Shown here piece by piece: positions 1-10,586 of a stretch of DNA of 64,000 nt. A program made the translations under genes and the position numbers. Below the pieces are notes generated by a model that saw only the letters and a list, made by a program, of their open reading frames with translations, had not been told where the DNA came from and ran no database searches. Source of the DNA: Bromus sterilis (taxonomy: Eukaryota > Streptophyta > Magnoliopsida > Poales > Poaceae); contig OX465599.1 of the NCBI GenBank assembly GCA_950022295.1, forward strand, positions 285,345,501 through 285,409,500. Direction: 5' to 3'. How positions within the stretch are numbered: position 1 is the stretch's first letter; every line of letters begins with the position of its first letter.

Positions 1-2342
1 AATACCAATCGGGACGGCTGTTGACTTACTTGTCAGCCATCTAAAGAGAGATATCTGTAGGGATTAGTTTTTCTAAACATAGCCTCTTGTAAAGAGAAAA
101 AGGCATAACACTCACTCCTGCTCCAAGGTCAAATAAGGCAGTTTTGACATAATTATTCTTTATGGAGCAAGGAATGGTGGGTATACCTGGATCACCAAGC
201 TTCTCAGGAATCTTGCCACTGAAAGAGTAGTTAGCAAGCATAGTAGATATTGCCTCATTAGGGACTTTTCTTTTATTAGTAACAATATATTTCATATATT
301 TTGAATAAGGAGGTAATTTGATAGAATCAGTCAAAGGAATTTGAAGAAAAAGAGGTTTCATCCATTCACAAAATTTATTATAGTGCTCTTCTTCTTTGGT
401 TTTGAGAGACTTACCTAGAAAGGGCATGGGTTTCTGTACCCATGGTTCTCTTTCCTTCCCGTGTCTTCTTGCGATTAAGTCTTCTCTAGTATACTTCTTG
501 CGTTTATCGGGTGCTTCTTCTTCTCGCACCTCGAGAGGATCATTCTTCTCCTTATCCTCTTCGGGCTCGGCACCGTCTTCAGTTTCAGCATCGAAGGTAG
601 ATATACTGTTAGGATCAACGGAGGGTTCTTCACTTGTAATAGGATCATTGGAGTTGTCATCTTCCTTATGTTTATTTTTCTTCTTTTTCTTCTTTGTAGA
701 GCTAACAATCTCGTCTTCTACATGCACTTGAGAATCTTGCTCGATCCTCTTCGGATGCCCCTCGGAATAGAGAGGGTCCTGGGTGTGTGTTCCACCCCTA
801 GTCTTTATACCATAAGCTTGTATATCCTGTTTGGCATTATTAGCAAGCAAATATTTTTGCACATTAAAAATTTGTTCAAGCTGAGTTTGAACCATATGAA
901 AATGCTTAACAAGACATTTAACATCATTAACTGTTCTACCTAGAACATCAAGTAAACTTTTTATAGCAAGAGTATTATCATGCAATTGACTTTGCATCCT
1001 CATATTAAAGTGGTTTTGCTTCATAATAAAATTATCAAGCTCATCTAAACATTGATCAGGAGGCTTACCTTTAGGGGTATCAATTTCATTGAAATCTAAG
1101 AGAGAGTGTACCTCTATCAAAGGAGGGTGAGTAGTAGGCTCACATAACCTCTCAATAGTAGGTAGATTCTTCACATCTTTGGCTTTAATGTCTTTCTCCT
1201 TTATAGACTTCTTTGCTTCTTGCATATCTTCGGGGCTCAGGACAAGCATGCCCCTCTTCTTTGGGGGTGGAGGCGGTTCAAGGACAAACCAATCTTCGTG
1301 ATTTTTGGCAATCTTGCCCATTAGTTCTTCAGCATCGTCCGGCGTTCTATCCCTGAAAACACAACCAGCACAACTATCCAAATAGGATCTAGATTCATCG
1401 GTTAGACCAGCATACAATATATCAAGTAATTCATTCTTTGGGACTTCGTGTCCCGGTATACCTTAATTAAACTGCAATACCTCCCCCAAGCTTTAGGGAG
1501 GTGCTCATCCTGGAATTGTTTAAAGTTAGAAATTCTCTGTAAAGCAGCATGTTGCATATGAGCAGGAAAATATTTATCAACAAAAGATTGAGCTAAGTCC
1601 TGGGGACTCTTAATGGAACCATAGGTAGTGCACCATACCATGCTTTAGCGTCTTCCTTCAAAGAGAAAGGAAAAGGCTTAGCCACATAAAAGTTTTGTAT
1701 TCTCTCATCAGTAGTAAACAAGCCACCCAACTCAGTGAGTTTGGTCAGGTGAGCTATAGCATCATCATTTTCTCTTCCATAAAAGGGGCCAGCTTCAACT
1801 GTAGATATAAGTTCAAGATCAACAGAGAAATCATAGTCAGGATCAGTGATGCATATAGGAGATGTAGCAAATTCAGAATCGGGCGTAATCTTGTTCTTCA
1901 TAGAGTGTTTTTCGAGCAGATTCTTAATAGCTCCAGGGTCAGAGTTGGAACACTCTGTAAGTTCCCTGCATAAATCAAAATCAAGAATAATATAATCATC
2001 CTCAAGAAGTCTCTTCTTGAGGTCACCCAGGTCAGGGTAATCATAAGTTGCACCAATAGGGTAGCGAGTAACAGGAATTTCAATCCCAGATTGTTTAGCA
2101 GCAGCATCAATCTGTTTCTCAAGAGCGTAACCAAGTGAACCAATATCATCAAGAGTAGTGGAAGCATCATCAAAAGTATCGGACATAGTAACAGACTCAG
2201 TAGAAGTAGCATGTGGTGGTGGTGGTGAAGCAAACTTACTTATAACAGAAGGTGAATCAAGCGTAGCACTAGTGCTCAGAACAGTACATTTTCTTGTAGT
2301 GGATGGTAAGATCGGAACCTTGGGGTCTCCTCTCTTACCCAT
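1..2342 (-). pseudogene. gypsy gag-protease polyprotein, frameshifted
   Basis: The likely start is the ATG at 2342 (MGKRGDPK...). The frame runs to about 1625 and contains a gag-like stretch ending LKEDAKAWYGALP. A frameshift follows, and gag continues as SIKSPQDLAQSFVDKYFP near 1590-1625. A second frameshift near 1415 leads into AGLTDESRSYLDSCAGC and then a long acidic and lysine-rich linker with KKKKKKNKHK. Near the left edge a retropepsin-like segment ALFDLGAGVSVMP is seen; the DLG triad replaces DSG/DTG, as is common in this plant gypsy group. A stop replaces the expected Gln after TDISL (about 41-43), and a further frame change lies inside the first 40 bases. The identity is firm from the conserved gag order; the product would be non-functional. 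Confidence 0.85.
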
Positions 2343-2399
2343 AGTGGATGAAGTGCAGCAGGCAAAATACTTCAAGTAGACTTGTAAATAAAGCTATGC

Positions 2400-2417
2400 T
2401 CCCCGGCAACGGCGCCA
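2400..2417 (-). other. primer-binding site, tRNA-Asp type
   Basis: On the plus strand the 18 bases read tccccggcaacggcgcca, identical to the 3' end of plant tRNA-Asp with its CCA tail, so the minus strand is complementary to that tRNA. It lies 12 bases inside the LTR end, which fixes the element on the minus strand. Confidence 0.9.
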
Positions 2418-2429
2418 GAAAACAGTACT

Positions 2430-3790
2430 TGATGACCCTCAAGTGTAGGGATCGAGATAGTCTTCGCGGGTAAGATAACCCAATTTATGGATTCGACACA
2501 AGGGGAGCCAAATAATATTTATAAGCTTTAACAGTTGAGTTGTCAATTCAACCGCATCTGAAATATATTTGCTTGCAACAAAATATTAATAGCAACGGTG
2601 ATATGATAGTGGTAGTGGCGACAGCGAAAGTAAAACAGTGAAAATAAACTACTAGTAACCAGCAAGATTAAAACTCTGTAGGCTAGGGAGATGGATGGTT
2701 GGGCACTGCTTGGATAAGAGTGAACATGTAATAGATTTTAACACGAGGCAAGGCACACAGAAAAGCAAGGATCATCTAGGCAAATATCAAACATTAGGCA
2801 TGTATCCTATAGTTAGTTGTGCGTGCTTGCAATAAGAACTTGCACAACATCTTTTGTCCTACCATCCCGCTACGAACGGGGCCAAAAGGAACTTATGGAG
2901 ATTACGGTGAACAAAACATTAAACTCAATGGATACATGAAATCCTCAAATTACGGACCATCCCTTTGGTGTCCCATGTTGTCACCTTTGGGATCGCCGGT
3001 TCCGGACCATAATAGGTGCATACAACTCATAGATAGGATCAAGAACATAAATATACTCATGAAAACACAAGTGGTTCAGATTTGAAAACATGGCACTCGG
3101 GCCCAAAGTGACAAGCATTAAGAGCAACAAGTTGTAGCAAAGATGATAAATACCAAAGTAGATGATAGGCAACATGCCCCCCACAATCTGACGAACTATT
3201 ACATAATCTAACTCATCCAATCTCTACCATCCCCTTTACCTATAGCAGGGAATTACTCACACATGAGAGGAGAAGTCATGGAGAGGATGGATTGGTGATA
3301 ATGATGGTGATGGCGATGATCTCCCCTCACCGGAGGCCAAAACAGCCTCCAGATTAGCCCTCCCAAAGAAGAACAGAGGATGGCGACGGCTCCGCGACGG
3401 AAACTGGGAAAACCACTTATGTTGTGGGGTTTTTGCGTCATGGGAATAAATAGGAGGCCAGGTAGGGCACCAGAGGAGGTGGGAGCCCCCTAGGCGGGGC
3501 CCCGGTGCGGCCAGGGGTGGGGCCGCGCCAGCAGGGCGCCTGGAGGCCCTCTGGTCCCGCTCTGGTCCCACTTCTGACACATGTAAGCTTCTGGTGCGTG
3601 GATTTTCTGTGAATTTTCTCGGAATTTTCTGAAGCACCTAAAAATCCATAATCCTGCACACAATAAAACCATACAGGTAGCTCTGCTGAAAACAACGTCA
3701 GTCCGAGTTAGTTCATTCCAAATTATGTAAGAATAAGGTCAAAACAATAGCAAAAGTGTTTGGAAAAATATATATGTTTGAGACGTATCA
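2430..3790 (-). repeat. 5' LTR of the gypsy element
   Basis: The 1361-bp segment is bounded by TG..CA: the plus strand reads tgatgaccctc at the inner end and agacgtatca at the outer end. It has a GC-rich R/U5-like part with short open frames that I treat as noise. The partner LTR is outside the window, so LTR divergence cannot be used for dating. Confidence 0.85.
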
Positions 3791-4060
3791 CAGCCATGTC
3801 TAGCAACACGCACGCACAAGCAGGAGGTTGTAGTAGTATCGGCGATGAAAGCTCACTAGGGTTTGGCGATAGTATGAATGTGGGTCCTGCAAAATAATAC
3901 TCATCATAGTCGTCTTTCAAATCATCTTCCATCTTCAGAGCAGGCATAGCCAAGATTGTGTGCGTCCCGGCCCAGCGCTCGTCGGCGGATGAGCTAGCAC
4001 AACCACGTGCCTAGCTTGTGTGCATGTATCGAACAAACCACTTCACCTAGCAAAAACCTA
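3791..4060 (-). pseudogene. truncated duplicate of the neighbouring repeat-protein gene
   Basis: On the minus strand this reads EDDLKDDYDEYYFAGPTFIL, then SPNPSEL and later ACVLLD, matching the C-terminal part of the gene at 4094-4825 (DDDDYNEYFAGPTFILSP, CACVLLD). Bases 3950-4000 also match the repeat-encoding part, with an internal deletion. The gypsy LTR starts just after the codons for VLLDMA, so the retrotransposon cut this copy. It appears to be the older or sacrificed copy of a local tandem duplication. Confidence 0.6.
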
Positions 4061-4093
4061 GCCCTAAGACGCGTGTGTCGAGCAAACCACCTC

Positions 4094-4825
4094 CTAGCTA
4101 GACCTAACCCTAGGACACCTACATGTTCGTGTGTCGGCCATGCTACCCCACCTAGCTAGACCTAATCCTAGCACACACAACCCTACAACCCGGCTCTGGC
4201 TCACATTGACATGCGGTAGGTCTAGTAGCACGCACGCGCAAGTAGACTGCGACTGAAGCTCACTAGGGTCTGGTGATAGTATGAATGTTGGTCCTGCGAA
4301 ATATTCATTGTAGTCATCATCATCTTCCGAATCATCTTCCCAATGATCTTCCAGCTTCAGCTTCTTCACCGCGTCATTTTCTTCAAGTTGCGGCTTCCTC
4401 TTTCTTCCATCATCATCATCTTCGTCAGCGGCGGAGCAGCCATAGCCAGGCTTGTGTGCGTCCCAGCGCTCGTCGGCGGAGGAGCCGGGCGACTTGTGTG
4501 AATCCCAACGCTCGCCGGCAGAGGAGTCAGAGGAGCTCCAGCTCAGCGGCTTCTTCTTGTACGCGTCCCACCGGTCGTCGTCCGGGGATCGCTCGCCGGC
4601 GGAGGAGCCGGATGAGCTGCAGCGCGGCTTCTTCTTCTTGTGTGTGTCCCACCGGTCGTCACCCGGGGATCGCTCGCCGGCGAAGGAGCCGGGCGACTTG
4701 TGTGCGTCCCAGCGCTCGCAGGCGGAGGAGCCGGAGGAGCTCCAGCTCGGCAGCTTCTTGTGCGCGTCCCAGCGATCGTCGGCGGAGGAGCCGAACGAGC
4801 TGCAGCTCAGCTTCTTCTTGTGCAT
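4094..4825 (-). CDS. small repeat protein with acidic patch and FAGPTFILSP motif (unknown function)
   Basis: An uninterrupted 243-aa frame starts at an ATG at 4825. Residues 1 to about 120 are seven imperfect units that end in RWDA/RWDS/RWDT followed by HK or YK, with inner SSGSSAGER and SPDDDRWD blocks. A basic patch (GRKRKPQLEE, VKKLKLED) and an acidic patch (DEDDDD, EDDSEDDDDYNEY) follow, then FAGPTFILSPDPSEL. The SP-x-PS-x-L motif resembles the short PNRC-like motif SPxPSxLPxP of small plant proteins; that link is inference, and the usual final proline/phenylalanine residues are missing. The last ~45 residues look less conserved. A second partial copy keeps the same C-terminal motif, suggesting that this part was once under selection. 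It could be an intronless gene or a retained fragment. Confidence 0.45.
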   Translation of the reverse strand: MHKKKLSCSSFGSSADDRWDAHKKLPSWSSSGSSACERWDAHKSPGSFAGERSPGDDRWDTHKKKKPRCSSSGSSAGERSPDDDRWDAYKKKPLSWSSSDSSAGERWDSHKSPGSSADERWDAHKPGYGCSAADEDDDDGRKRKPQLEENDAVKKLKLEDHWEDDSEDDDDYNEYFAGPTFILSPDPSELQSQSTCACVLLDLPHVNVSQSRVVGLCVLGLGLARWGSMADTRTCRCPRVRSS

Positions 4826-4925
4826 CGGCTTGGCTTGTTTCTATGCCAGCAGTGATGGAAGAAATGCCACCAGCCAGAGTGAAGCGGTGCGGTGCTTCGC
4901 GTGCGAAGCCGAAAAGATATAATAT

Positions 4926-7790
4926 CGAAACATTTTTCTTAAGGCGAGTGCTAGGCGTAAGCCGGTTGAAACCAGTCAGTTTTAAGGCCCGTGCTAGGCG
5001 TAAGCCGGGTGATAGTTATGAGTTTTAAGCCGCTTCCTACGTCGTACGATCGGATCGAATGAACCGTCAGATTCTATGTAGTCTGAAACTCTGAACGTGT
5101 GAACACAAACTCATTACGTGAGGTGTATTGGTCTTGGCTTACACACCAATCGCTTTCACCCACATGAACGCTAATGGGCAGACATATACAGGATGAGGTC
5201 GCTAGGCTTCATGCACATGCACAATTTTTATATGTCAGCTTCTTCGTTGGTAAACCCAAAATTTTATACTTTTGCAACAAAATTAACAGGCAGCAGCAAC
5301 AATCTTTTTTTATAATGTTTTGAATCAGCGGGCATTAGCAGCGTTGGCTGCCATCAGGAATTCATCCAATGCGAGTTGTCGTCGTCGCGTAGACATCACC
5401 GGCAGCCCTTGCAACATGGCCGGCTTGCTGTTCCGACGAGTCGTTACATCAGAAAAGTCGACGAGTCACAACATCGGAAAAGACGACGAGTGTTGCATCG
5501 CAACATCTCTTGCTCAAAGCACTACGACGGCTGCCGGTAGCAGCATCATCGATCGCCGTTGAAAGCAGCATCGCCTATGGCACACCCGCTTCAGTGTAGC
5601 GTCACAAGCGTCGACTTATCGCGCCGCCGAAAGCAGCGTCGCCGGTAGCACGTCTGCTTCATTGCAGCATCACTGTCATCGACTTGTCATGCCGCCGGAA
5701 GCAACATCGCCGACAGGACGTCCGCTTCGTTGCAGCACGGTCAACAACATGCCCGCTTCAATGAAGCATCACCGTAGTCGATTTTTCACGCATCGTAAGC
5801 AGCATCGCGGCAGCATGCCCGCTTCATTGTAGCGTCGCCGTCATCAACTTGTCGCGTCGCTGGAAGCAGCATCGTCGGCAACACGTCTGCTTCGTTGCAA
5901 CACTGCGGTAGCATGTCCGCTTCGTTGTAGCACCGCCGACAACACGCCCAGTTCAACGAAACGTCACCGTCATCGATTTGTCGCGCATCGGAAGCAACGC
6001 CTCCAGTAGCACGCCCGCTTCATTGCATCGTTGCCGTCGTCCGAAAGCAGCACCCGCTTCATTGCAACGTCGCCGGCAGAAATACCCGCTTCAGGGAAGC
6101 GTCTTTGTCCTCCACTTGTGGCGCCACTTGCATCAGTCTTCGCTTCATTGCAACGTCGTTGGCGGGAGCGCCGTTTCATGGTAGTGTTGCCGTCCTCGAC
6201 CCGGCCGGCAACAACATCGCCGCGACACTGGAGACGAAGATGCTCCCGCCAGAGATGCTGCATCTGCGCTCCGAGCAACACTAGACTCTCATCCTGTTGC
6301 ACCGGCGAGCTCGGCAACATCGGGCGTGCACTAGACGCTCTTCACTAAACATTGGCATGTTGTAGAGAAATGCAGCAGGAAAAAAGAACGGACGCAGAGC
6401 GAGTATGTGTTTCTCTTTTTTGCCGTCCCCTAACCCTACCCCCGTGCGGCGGCGGCGCGCCGCACCGGGGTCCCCCTGTGCCGGCAGCCGAGTACCTCAC
6501 CCCGCGCCCCTCCCCTCCCTCCGCCGCCGTCGAAGGCGCCGCCGGGCAAAGCTCGAGCGACGCGGCGGCGGCGGGGACCTTGCTGGTCGCGGACAGATGT
6601 GGTGGTGGCGGCGCCCGCTCCCTCCTCTCCAGCTGTGGGTGGTGCGCGGCGGCGGCGACCGAGGAACGACGGCGTGGCTTGAGGTGCGGCGACGACCTAA
6701 GGCGACGACGGCGACCTGAGGCGTGTCGGCGATGGTGACGGGCAAGGACGACGGAACGGGCTCGATCTGGTCCATATGGACCTGGCGGGTCCCGATTTGA
6801 CATTCTGCTGGTTTCAGTGCGCGACAACAACGGTCTATCGCTCTGCCCGCATCACTTGGACACCAGGGCGGCGGCCCCGGTCATGGCGGCGACCACCATC
6901 GTGAGTCTGTAGCCATGAATAGCGGTGGCCTTCGCCTCTCTCGCGGCGTCGGGGCCTGGTTGTGGTCCTAGGGTTACTTTGACACCAAGATGAAGAACTA
7001 CCACGTGCCTGTCCTCCTTGATTTGGCCAGAATGTCGGGTTTCGGAAGGCTCCGCCGGTGATCTCTCATTGGCGTTCATGCCTAGAGATTGTTGGATCGG
7101 GAGGTATTCGTGCCGAAAAAATCGGCGCGAAGCTCTACTATGTTGCCATCATGGGCAAATCCATGGTGAAGTCAGAGGGAGAATGTCATAGAAGTTGTGA
7201 TCGGAGGACTGACAATGGTGTTCGGAGCCTTTGGGTTGATGAGGAACTGGCTCGGAGTTTCAGGAATCGTGGCAGCAGTATGTAAGCGGGGGCGACAACA
7301 CATGTGAAGTTGAAAGTCCTACATTTCAGGGTGAAAATCCAAGGTCTGGCCTTAATTGGTTGTGCCTGGCAATGGTCTTGCTGAAGACATTGTTTTGAGA
7401 GCGGGGACTATCTCCAAGGTGAAAACCCAAGGTCTGGCCTTAATTGGTTGTGCCTGGCACTGACCTTCTTGAAGGCGTTGCTTTTGAAGAGTTGGACATC
7501 ATGTGTTGGATTGGTGGTGGTTATACCGCGGCTGCGAGGATTGTAACTCTATAGAGGGACTATTCTTTTTCGTTCTTCTCTTTTTGTTTTTGATTGGCTG
7601 AGTGCATCCGTAGTGACTTTTGGGCATTGTGTAGTTGCAGAGGCCGAGTGTAATTGGTATCTCATCGATATTAATATATTCTCCTTTTCCAAAAAAAAAT
7701 GTGTTTCGCTTTGGCCAGCGTGTACGTGTAGAGAAAAAAAAGTACATAGCACAGACTCCAGCTCTACACGTGGTTGGACCAAGAAGCGGC
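4926..7790 (+). mobile_element. DNA-element-like sequence with GC-rich repeats, split by a retroposon
   Basis: The left part carries a tandem pair of the terminal-like motif gtgctaggcgtaagccgg (about 4949-4966 and 4991-5008), followed by ttttaagccgc. From 5320 to 6340 runs a degenerate, non-coding repeat built on cgcttcattgcagcgtcgcc. Bases 6405-7712 are a later retroposon insertion with target duplication. The same end motif and repeat type recur at about 7800-9000 and, inverted, at 21.3-22.5 kb, so this is a dispersed family. I could not find a transposase or a clean target duplication; the superfamily is unassigned. Confidence 0.45.
6405..7712 (+). mobile_element. A-tailed non-LTR-type retroposon, ~1.28 kb (copy 1)
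   Basis: The body 6419-7698 ends in a run of nine A and is flanked by 14-bp direct repeats with one mismatch: atgtgtttctcttt at 6405-6418 and atgtgtttcgcttt at 7699-7712. The first ~600 bp are very GC-rich; the 3' half is AT-richer and holds two tandem copies of a ~105-bp segment containing ccaaggtctggccttaattg. There is no reverse transcriptase. A near-identical copy on the other strand at 25.8-27.1 kb has almost the same length, so this is probably a full-length unit mobilised by a LINE in trans. Confidence 0.7.
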
Positions 7791-9288
7791 TGATGCGTTG
7801 CGCGTTATCAGCCGGTTGAATACAAGAGTTTTCCCAGTTTTAAGCCGCCTCGTTCACCGTTAGATACAGCCATTTTTTTTAACCGTACAATACAGGACTA
7901 CAAAGTCACAGGCTCACAGCCCACCCTTCCCAGCGCTGTGAAGAAGCACGAGCCCGCAGAACGCATCCACCCGCCGCTGCGATTCCTGCCCCCATGAACT
8001 CTTTGCAGCACCGGTAGCCGGCGACGAGGCTTCCTTGTAGCTTCACCGGAGCTCCAATGCAACACCAATAATATCCGACGAAGCTTCATTGCACCATCGA
8101 TGGAGCTTCAACGTCGACACCACCGCTGCGGCGCTGCCACCGAAGAGCTAGGATGTGGGTCGTCACCGGGAAGCCGCCGAAGAGCTGTTGGAAAGCCTCC
8201 GGCGAGCGCTCCGGGAAGTTATCGGCGCCGTCGCCGAAAAGCTGTCGGCGAGCGCTCTGGAAAGTTGTCGGTGAACACTTCATTGCAGCGCAGACGCCGG
8301 GAAGCCGTGGTGAGCGCTTCATTGCAGCGCGGATGCCGGAAAGCCGTCGGCGAGCGCTTCATTGCAGCGCCGACGCCAAGAAGCGGGCGGCGAGCGCCGG
8401 GTGGTGGGAAGCACGACAGAGGATGCCGGAAATTACGTGTGTGGTTCACGACTCCCACGATGCTTCATTGTAGCTCCGGCAGCGCTGCGTTGCAACTCCG
8501 GCGATAGCTTCACCGTCCGCTCCATTGCAGCGTCACCGGCAGCAACGCGTCGCCCGCTCTACCGCAGCGCCGACGCTCGCTCCAATTGCAGCACCATCGG
8601 TAGTAGCGCCGCCGACCGTTCCATTGCAGCGCCGCCATCCTTAACTTGTCGCGGCGATGGTAGCGGCACACGCTCCATTGCAGCGTCCTTATCGTGCTGC
8701 AGGAAGCAGCGCCGTCGTACTGGATTTGTCGCGCCGGCGACGGCAACATCCGCAGCATTGTAGCGTCGGCGAGCAGTGATGAGCGCTCCCATCGCAGCGT
8801 CGTTATCGTGTTGTCGGAAGCGGCGCCGCCGGCGGCAACGTCTGCTCCATCGCAGCGCCGGCGAGCAGTGGCGAGAGCTCCCATCGCAGCGTTGTGCTAC
8901 CCGGTTACAACACTCCCTATAGCAGTGGTCGTTCCTCTTTTCTTTGTGCAGCAGCCGGCAGGAACATAGGCGAAGGGCGAGCAGCGATGGCCGGAGTTGG
9001 CCACGATCTAGAGGAACGGGGAGACTACGACTCGGCAGGAGAAAAATGCATGGATGTGGTTGCGTGAGAGGATAAGGCTGATGGTAAGCGGCGCGTGGGC
9101 CAGGAAAGGACGCGTGTTGTTCGCTGGACCCGGTTTACGTTTCGTTGTTTTCAATCGGTGGATATTAAACATTTCCCTTTTCTTAATGTATTTAATTAAT
9201 ATTGTACTGCAGATTTATTTTAAAAGAAATCAAGGGATTATTTATAAAAACATCAGACGAATTAAAAAAGTCACCTTCCTTTATTATT
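7791..9288 (+). mobile_element. second GC-rich repeat DNA element of the same family
   Basis: It opens with sequence like the end at 4.95 kb (atcagccggttgaa, then ttttaagccgcc near 7840). From 8040 to 8900 there is a degenerate repeat in which gcttcattgcagc or gctccattgcagc recurs about every 50-70 bases, with CG-rich spacers. Many overlapping open frames in all phases are a by-product of the GC content. No transposase is visible. The right limit is set by the start of the next element and is approximate. Confidence 0.4.
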
Positions 9289-9962
9289 ACTAGCACACAT
9301 GCCCGTGCGTTGCAACGAGAGAAAAATTCGTGTTCCTAGCTTAATAAATACTTCCTCCATTTCCTTTAACTTTGGACTTAAGGTTTGTTTGATGTCAAAT
9401 ATAAAAAAGTTTGATCAATTTTATAGGAAAAACTATGAACATTCACAATATGAAACTAATATCATTAGATGCATCATAAAATTTATTTTTATATTTTATA
9501 ATTTTGATGTTGTAGATATTGATTTTTTTTATATAAACATGATCAAATTTAAAAAATTTAATTTAAAAAATTCTATTAATATAATTTAAATATAACCATG
9601 CATATGTTGTCAACCTGTTACTGGATCCAACTTGAAAGTCATATTTGTCATGGTCATATTTGTCATGTGTGTGTAAATATATGTGTACGCACTACATAAT
9701 TTATGCAATAATTAAAATTTAGTCCAAATTAATTTTTTGACATATAAATAAAAAATTATTACATCATACAACTAAACATTTCACATAACAAAACCTTAAA
9801 AAAAATATTACAATTTAGTAACAAAATATATTGTAACTGATATTTTAAAACACTGTTATATGGATAACTGTGATGGCGAAGTAAAATAAAATATATAAAG
9901 TAAATTTTTAGTAAGCCACAATTAGTTTGAATAAGTATAAAATTTCAATATAAAAATTAATA

Positions 9963-10008
9963 TTCTTGTGCGTGTCCCACCGATCGTCATCCGGGGATCC
10001 CCTGCCGA
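9963..10008 (-). pseudogene. captured fragment of the repeat-protein gene
   Basis: About 45 bases closely match bases 4633-4677 of the repeat-protein gene, with about six differences, including the shared stretch gtgtcccaccg and then ccggggatc. On the minus strand it encodes part of the SPDDDRWD repeat. It lies inside the ACTAG-ended element, so it is best explained as transduplication of a local gene piece. Confidence 0.65.
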
Positions 10009-10035
10009 GGTGGCGCGAGAATCCCCACCGCGTCT

Positions 10036-10586
10036 TATTTTACTGGGATAAGTATATTATTAGTCCCTAAACTCTTTCGAAAGTATAGAATTGGTCCCTT
10101 AACTTTAAAAAGTATAGAATTGGTCCCTCAACTTTAAAAATCGGTTACTTTTAGTCTCTCGTGTCGCTTCAACTGACTTTCTACTAACATGGAATGTTAT
10201 AAATAAAAATAGATAAGCGGGGGAAGGTTGTGCGCTGTCTATGACCCTCACCACACTCCTCTTCGCCATTTATGACGTCGTCTCATTGATGGACAAGCAA
10301 AGCAGCAACACTGCATGTTTGTTCGTGCTGGCTGCGTCATATGCATGTCGTACTTTGTCGATGGTAGGCGGCGAGTGCCGTAGGTAGCGCACAACCTTCC
10401 CTTGCAGCTCTTTTTGTATTTTTAACAATCTGCGCCGGTAAAAAATCATCTGAAGCGATACGAGGGACTAAAAGTAACCGATTTTAAAAGTTAAGGGATC
10501 AATTCTATACTTTTTAAAGTTGAGGGACCAATTCTATACTTTTGAAAAAGTTTAACGACTAAAAATATACTTATCCCTATTTTACT
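10036..10586. mobile_element. Mutator-type MITE with 9-bp target duplication
   Basis: The element 10045-10577 (533 bp) starts gggataagtata and ends tatacttatccc. Long inverted arms of about 130 bp carry agtatagaattggtccct and its complement. It is flanked on both sides by tattttact (10036-10044 and 10578-10586), a 9-bp duplication typical of Mutator-like elements. No coding capacity. Confidence 0.85.

Larger units (their letters stand above)
1..3790 (-). mobile_element. Ty3/gypsy LTR retrotransposon, 5' part (runs off left edge)
   Basis: Reading leftwards from 3790 there is an LTR (3790 to 2430), a primer-binding site (2417-2400) and a gag-protease region that leaves the window at base 1, so reverse transcriptase, RNase H and integrase would lie outside. 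The LTR begins TGATACGTCTC and ends in CA, as usual for cereal gypsy elements. The sequence right after the LTR outer end is cagcc, the expected 5-bp target duplication, whose partner lies beyond the left edge. The insertion sits inside a truncated copy of the repeat-protein gene at 4.1-4.8 kb. Several frameshifts and stops show that the copy is dead. Confidence 0.88.

Noticed and set aside
2400..2417. tRNA-Asp-like 3' end (also at 63193)
   Set aside because: Only the last 18 bases of the tRNA are present, and they sit next to LTR borders; they are primer-binding sites, not tRNA genes.
4285..5028. Long plus-strand frames opposite the repeat-protein gene
   Set aside because: They are Arg/Ser-rich mirror frames of a GC-rich repeated coding sequence and have no domain.
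5320..8969. Arg/Ser/Ala-rich small proteins in the repeat blocks
   Set aside because: The frames lie in degenerate CpG-rich repeats, overlap in many phases and show no conserved domain.
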